From Nocardia sp. (GTDB taxonomy: Bacteria; Actinomycetota; Actinomycetes; Mycobacteriales; Mycobacteriaceae), in NCBI GenBank assembly GCA_013361595.1, contig JABFXT010000751.1:1-7619 (forward strand): a DNA stretch of 7,619 bases. The letters are read 5' to 3'. Each line of letters opens with the position of its first letter. The first letter of the stretch is position 1. This document shows positions 5,579 to 7,619 of the stretch, piece by piece. A model generated the notes under the pieces. That model worked only from the letters and a program-made list of their open reading frames with translations, was not told where the DNA came from and did no database searches. The translations under genes were made by a program, and so were the position numbers.

Positions 5579-6109
5579 ATGCGACGATTCGAACGAGCCG
5601 GCTTGGCCGCTGCCGCGACCGCGCTGGTCGCGGGCGGTTTCCTCGTTGCCTGCTCGAACACCGTGACCGGTACCGCCCAGGTGAACCAGTCCGAGTTGCA
5701 GCTCTACACCTCCGAGGTCAAATCCTCGTCGGCCGCGGCCTCCTCCTCCCGGGCGGCGGCCGCGGCCGCGGCCGCCACCGATGTCTGCGAGGCGTTGCGC
5801 GACAACAACAACCCCGCGGTCGACGCTTTCAACGCCTATATCGACGCCAGTGACGCGAAGGCACCCGATCTCGAGCCGAAGAAGCAGGCCGCGATCACCG
5901 CGCTGCGCAATACCGCCGGGAAGATCGACGAGAATCTGAACCCGGATGTGCCCAACGATGTCTCCACCCCGATGCGCACCTACCGCGACAATCTGAAATC
6001 ACTGGCCGACCTGCTGGCACGCAATGCCTCGGTCGAAGAGGTGAACGGTCAGATCGATACGTTCAACAAGGACAAGGACGCCGCGTTCGATTCCTGTAAC
6101 GGGTACTGA
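5579..6109 (+). CDS. Small lipoprotein, family not recognised
   Basis: 176 residues. The signal peptide is MRRFERAG, a long Ala-rich hydrophobic core and lipobox LVAC with the lipidated Cys at residue 25. It is followed by SNTVTGTAQVN, similar to the region after the Cys in many mycobacterial and nocardial lipoproteins. Residues about 49-67 are a Ser/Ala-only stretch with one Arg, encoded by GCC/GCG repeats near 5750-5776. The rest (about 68-176) is predicted mainly alpha-helical and rich in Asp, Asn and Lys. Cys70 and Cys173 are the only other cysteines and could form a disulfide joining the ends of this domain. The function is unknown; it is probably anchored in the outer face of the plasma membrane. 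Its stop is 9 bases from the convergent imuB stop, with no terminator between them. Confidence 0.88.
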   Translation: MRRFERAGLAAAATALVAGGFLVACSNTVTGTAQVNQSELQLYTSEVKSSSAAASSSRAAAAAAAATDVCEALRDNNNPAVDAFNAYIDASDAKAPDLEPKKQAAITALRNTAGKIDENLNPDVPNDVSTPMRTYRDNLKSLADLLARNASVEEVNGQIDTFNKDKDAAFDSCNGY

Positions 6110-6118
6110 GCGGCGCGT

Positions 6119-7619
6119 TCACTCGTAGAGCCCTTCCACGTACCACCGGTCGTTCTGGACGAACAGCAGCAGGCTGTGCGGGCCGGGTAGTTCCACCTGG
6201 GCGCGGGCGCCGGGCGTCGCGCCGGGCGACCACCACAGTTCGTCCAACAGCCAGGGCCCGGCCCATGCGGTGAGCCGCCAGCTGGAACGTCCCCAGCGCA
6301 ACCGGGCCGGGGGGCCGCTGAATCGGCCGCGCTCGGTGATCCGCACGGGTGCCCCGTCGGCGGATTCCAGGGTGACCGGGGGTCGGTCGAGCATGATGAC
6401 GGCGGGTGCGGGTTCGGGTATCCGGCCCGGCCAGGGCGGCGCCGGGTCGGTATGCGGGGCCGGTTCGTCGCCGAAGGCGACCATGGTGATCCGTTCGGCC
6501 GGGCCCCGCCCGCCGCTGAGCACTCCCACCTGCACCGCGTCCCCGCCGAGCAGCCCTTGGACCCGGACCAGTGCGCGCAGTGCGCGTTCGTCACCCGATC
6601 CGGTATCGCCCCACAGGCCGAGTTGCAGGGCGGCGGCCGGTACCAGTTCCACCGGGATCAGGTGCAGCAGGATGATCGGGCCGGTGGGCCGGCCCGCGGG
6701 CGGGCGGGTCAGCCAGCCGTCCAGTTGCCAGCGCACCCGGTCGGCGACACCGTCGGCGGTCAGCGGTTCGGCGCAGCGCCAGACTCGCGACAGGTGCTCG
6801 CCGGTTTCGGTTTCGGCACGGATCTCCAGTCGGGTACAGGCCAGCGTGGCGGCCGACAGTGTCGCGCTCAGCCGGGTGGCCAGGAGCCGTCCGGCGAACG
6901 CGGCCCGGTCCACCCGGTCGATCGGCGGATCGCAGGGCAGCCGGACTTCCAGTTCGGGTGCGGGGCGCCGGGGCGCCGGTGGGCGTTCCGGTAGTGCGCG
7001 GGCCACCCGGTGCGCGAGTATCGCGTCTGTACCGAACCGGGAGGTCACCTGGGCCGGGGTCAGCTCGGCGAAATCGGCGATGCGGCGCAGGCCCAGCCGG
7101 TGCAGCAGATCGAGGAGCGCGGCTCGTTCCGCGGCCGCCGGACCGGGTTCGGCGGCCAGTTCCCCGATCGGCAGTGGCGCCAGGAACGTCGCGTCCTGCC
7201 CCGGCGGTACGAGAGTTCCGTGCCGGGCGGCGATGATCGCGGTGGGCAGTTCGTCGGCGACGCCCACCTTGGCCTCCACTCCGGCGGCCGCCAGTGCGGC
7301 GAGGAACCGGCGGGCCGCGGCCTCGGCGGAACCGAAGTAGCGGATGACGCCGCGTGCGGACAGTGCCAGCAGTCCGGGCCGCAGTACTTCCACACCGGAG
7401 GCGAGCGTATCGACGGTCGCCGCGACCGGTTCGAACAGCCGGGCATCGCGGTCCGGGTCCTGTTGGGCCACTGCCAGTTCCGGGCAGCGACCCTGTGCTT
7501 CGCGTTTACGCATACCGCGCCGGACCCCGGCCTCGCGGGCGGCGGCCGAGCAGGTGACGACCCGGTTCGCGTGCAGGACCGCCAGCGCTTGTTCCGGTGG
7601 CAGGCCCGCGCTCGCCGCC
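6119..7619 (-). CDS. imuB: ImuB, Y-family DNA polymerase homologue, 5' end beyond right edge
   Basis: Reading from the window edge gives 35 residues before the internal Met at 7513 and 464 after it, about 499 in all. Mycobacterium tuberculosis ImuB has 525, so little is missing. The start of the visible part (AVLHANRVVTCSAAAREAGVRRG, then MRKREAQGRCPEL) is the ImuB N-terminal signature. The acidic SIDE-type catalytic motif of active Y-family polymerases is not seen at the matching place (TVDTLASGVEVL), as in known ImuB proteins, which are scaffolds. A helix-hairpin-helix-like segment (LLHRLGLRRIADFAELTPAQVTSRFG) lies in the middle. QLGLWG, encoded at 6608-6625, matches the beta-clamp-binding motif (QLPLWG in M. 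tuberculosis). The C-terminal part would contact ImuA' and DnaE2. The protein recruits error-prone DnaE2 to damaged templates in SOS-induced mutagenesis. Its promoter and LexA box would be outside the window, probably before imuA'. Confidence 0.94.
   Translation of the reverse strand, partial: AASAGLPPEQALAVLHANRVVTCSAAAREAGVRRGMRKREAQGRCPELAVAQQDPDRDARLFEPVAATVDTLASGVEVLRPGLLALSARGVIRYFGSAEAAARRFLAALAAAGVEAKVGVADELPTAIIAARHGTLVPPGQDATFLAPLPIGELAAEPGPAAAERAALLDLLHRLGLRRIADFAELTPAQVTSRFGTDAILAHRVARALPERPPAPRRPAPELEVRLPCDPPIDRVDRAAFAGRLLATRLSATLSAATLACTRLEIRAETETGEHLSRVWRCAEPLTADGVADRVRWQLDGWLTRPPAGRPTGPIILLHLIPVELVPAAALQLGLWGDTGSGDERALRALVRVQGLLGGDAVQVGVLSGGRGPAERITMVAFGDEPAPHTDPAPPWPGRIPEPAPAVIMLDRPPVTLESADGAPVRITERGRFSGPPARLRWGRSSWRLTAWAGPWLLDELWWSPGATPGARAQVELPGPHSLLLFVQNDRWYVEGLYE

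Noticed and set aside
5753..5776. GC-only alanine codon repeat considered as a separate tandem repeat or inserted element
   Set aside because: It is explained as coding for the Ala-rich linker of the lipoprotein; there are no flanking duplications.
6270..7340. Long plus-strand frame of 356 codons opposite imuB
   Set aside because: It is a Ser/Arg/Ala/Gly-rich antisense shadow; the minus strand encodes ImuB with its signature motifs.

Overview
This is a GC-rich, densely coded window from an actinobacterium. Strongly G/C-biased third codon positions, GTG starts, mycolata-style lipoproteins and an imuB gene point to the Mycobacteriales (formerly Corynebacteriales), most likely Nocardia or a close relative. 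The genus is an inference from gene content, not from a marker gene.

Left part (1-3413): a divergent envelope-stress locus. On the minus strand is a PspC-domain membrane protein that runs off the left edge. Facing away from it on the plus strand is a sensor histidine kinase that also begins with a PspC domain, followed by a NarL/LuxR-type response regulator. This is the layout of the EsrI-EsrS-EsrR three-component system of Corynebacterium glutamicum, where the divergent PspC protein restrains the kinase until lipid II-cycle antibiotics or other envelope stress release it. Here the kinase and regulator genes are separated by an unusual 364-base gap. The gap holds a 94-base hairpin structure (21-bp perfect inner stem plus 10-bp outer stem), a second hairpin that ends one base before the regulator start codon, and a doubtful 122-codon ORF that overlaps the kinase stop and the regulator start.

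Middle part (3419-5421): a minus-strand two-domain RlmG/RsmC-like rRNA guanine-N2 methyltransferase is convergent with the regulator. Divergent from it is a lipoprotein with an AMIN-like domain, probably expressed from a leaderless transcript.

Right part (5579-7619): a small unrecognised lipoprotein with an Ala/Ser-rich linker lies on the plus strand and is convergent with imuB on the minus strand. ImuB is the catalytically inactive Y-family polymerase homologue of the ImuA'-ImuB-DnaE2 mutasome. Its 5' end lies beyond the right edge, and a clamp-binding motif is visible.

No tRNA, rRNA, CRISPR array or transposase is visible. The most unusual part of the window is the kinase-regulator spacer.
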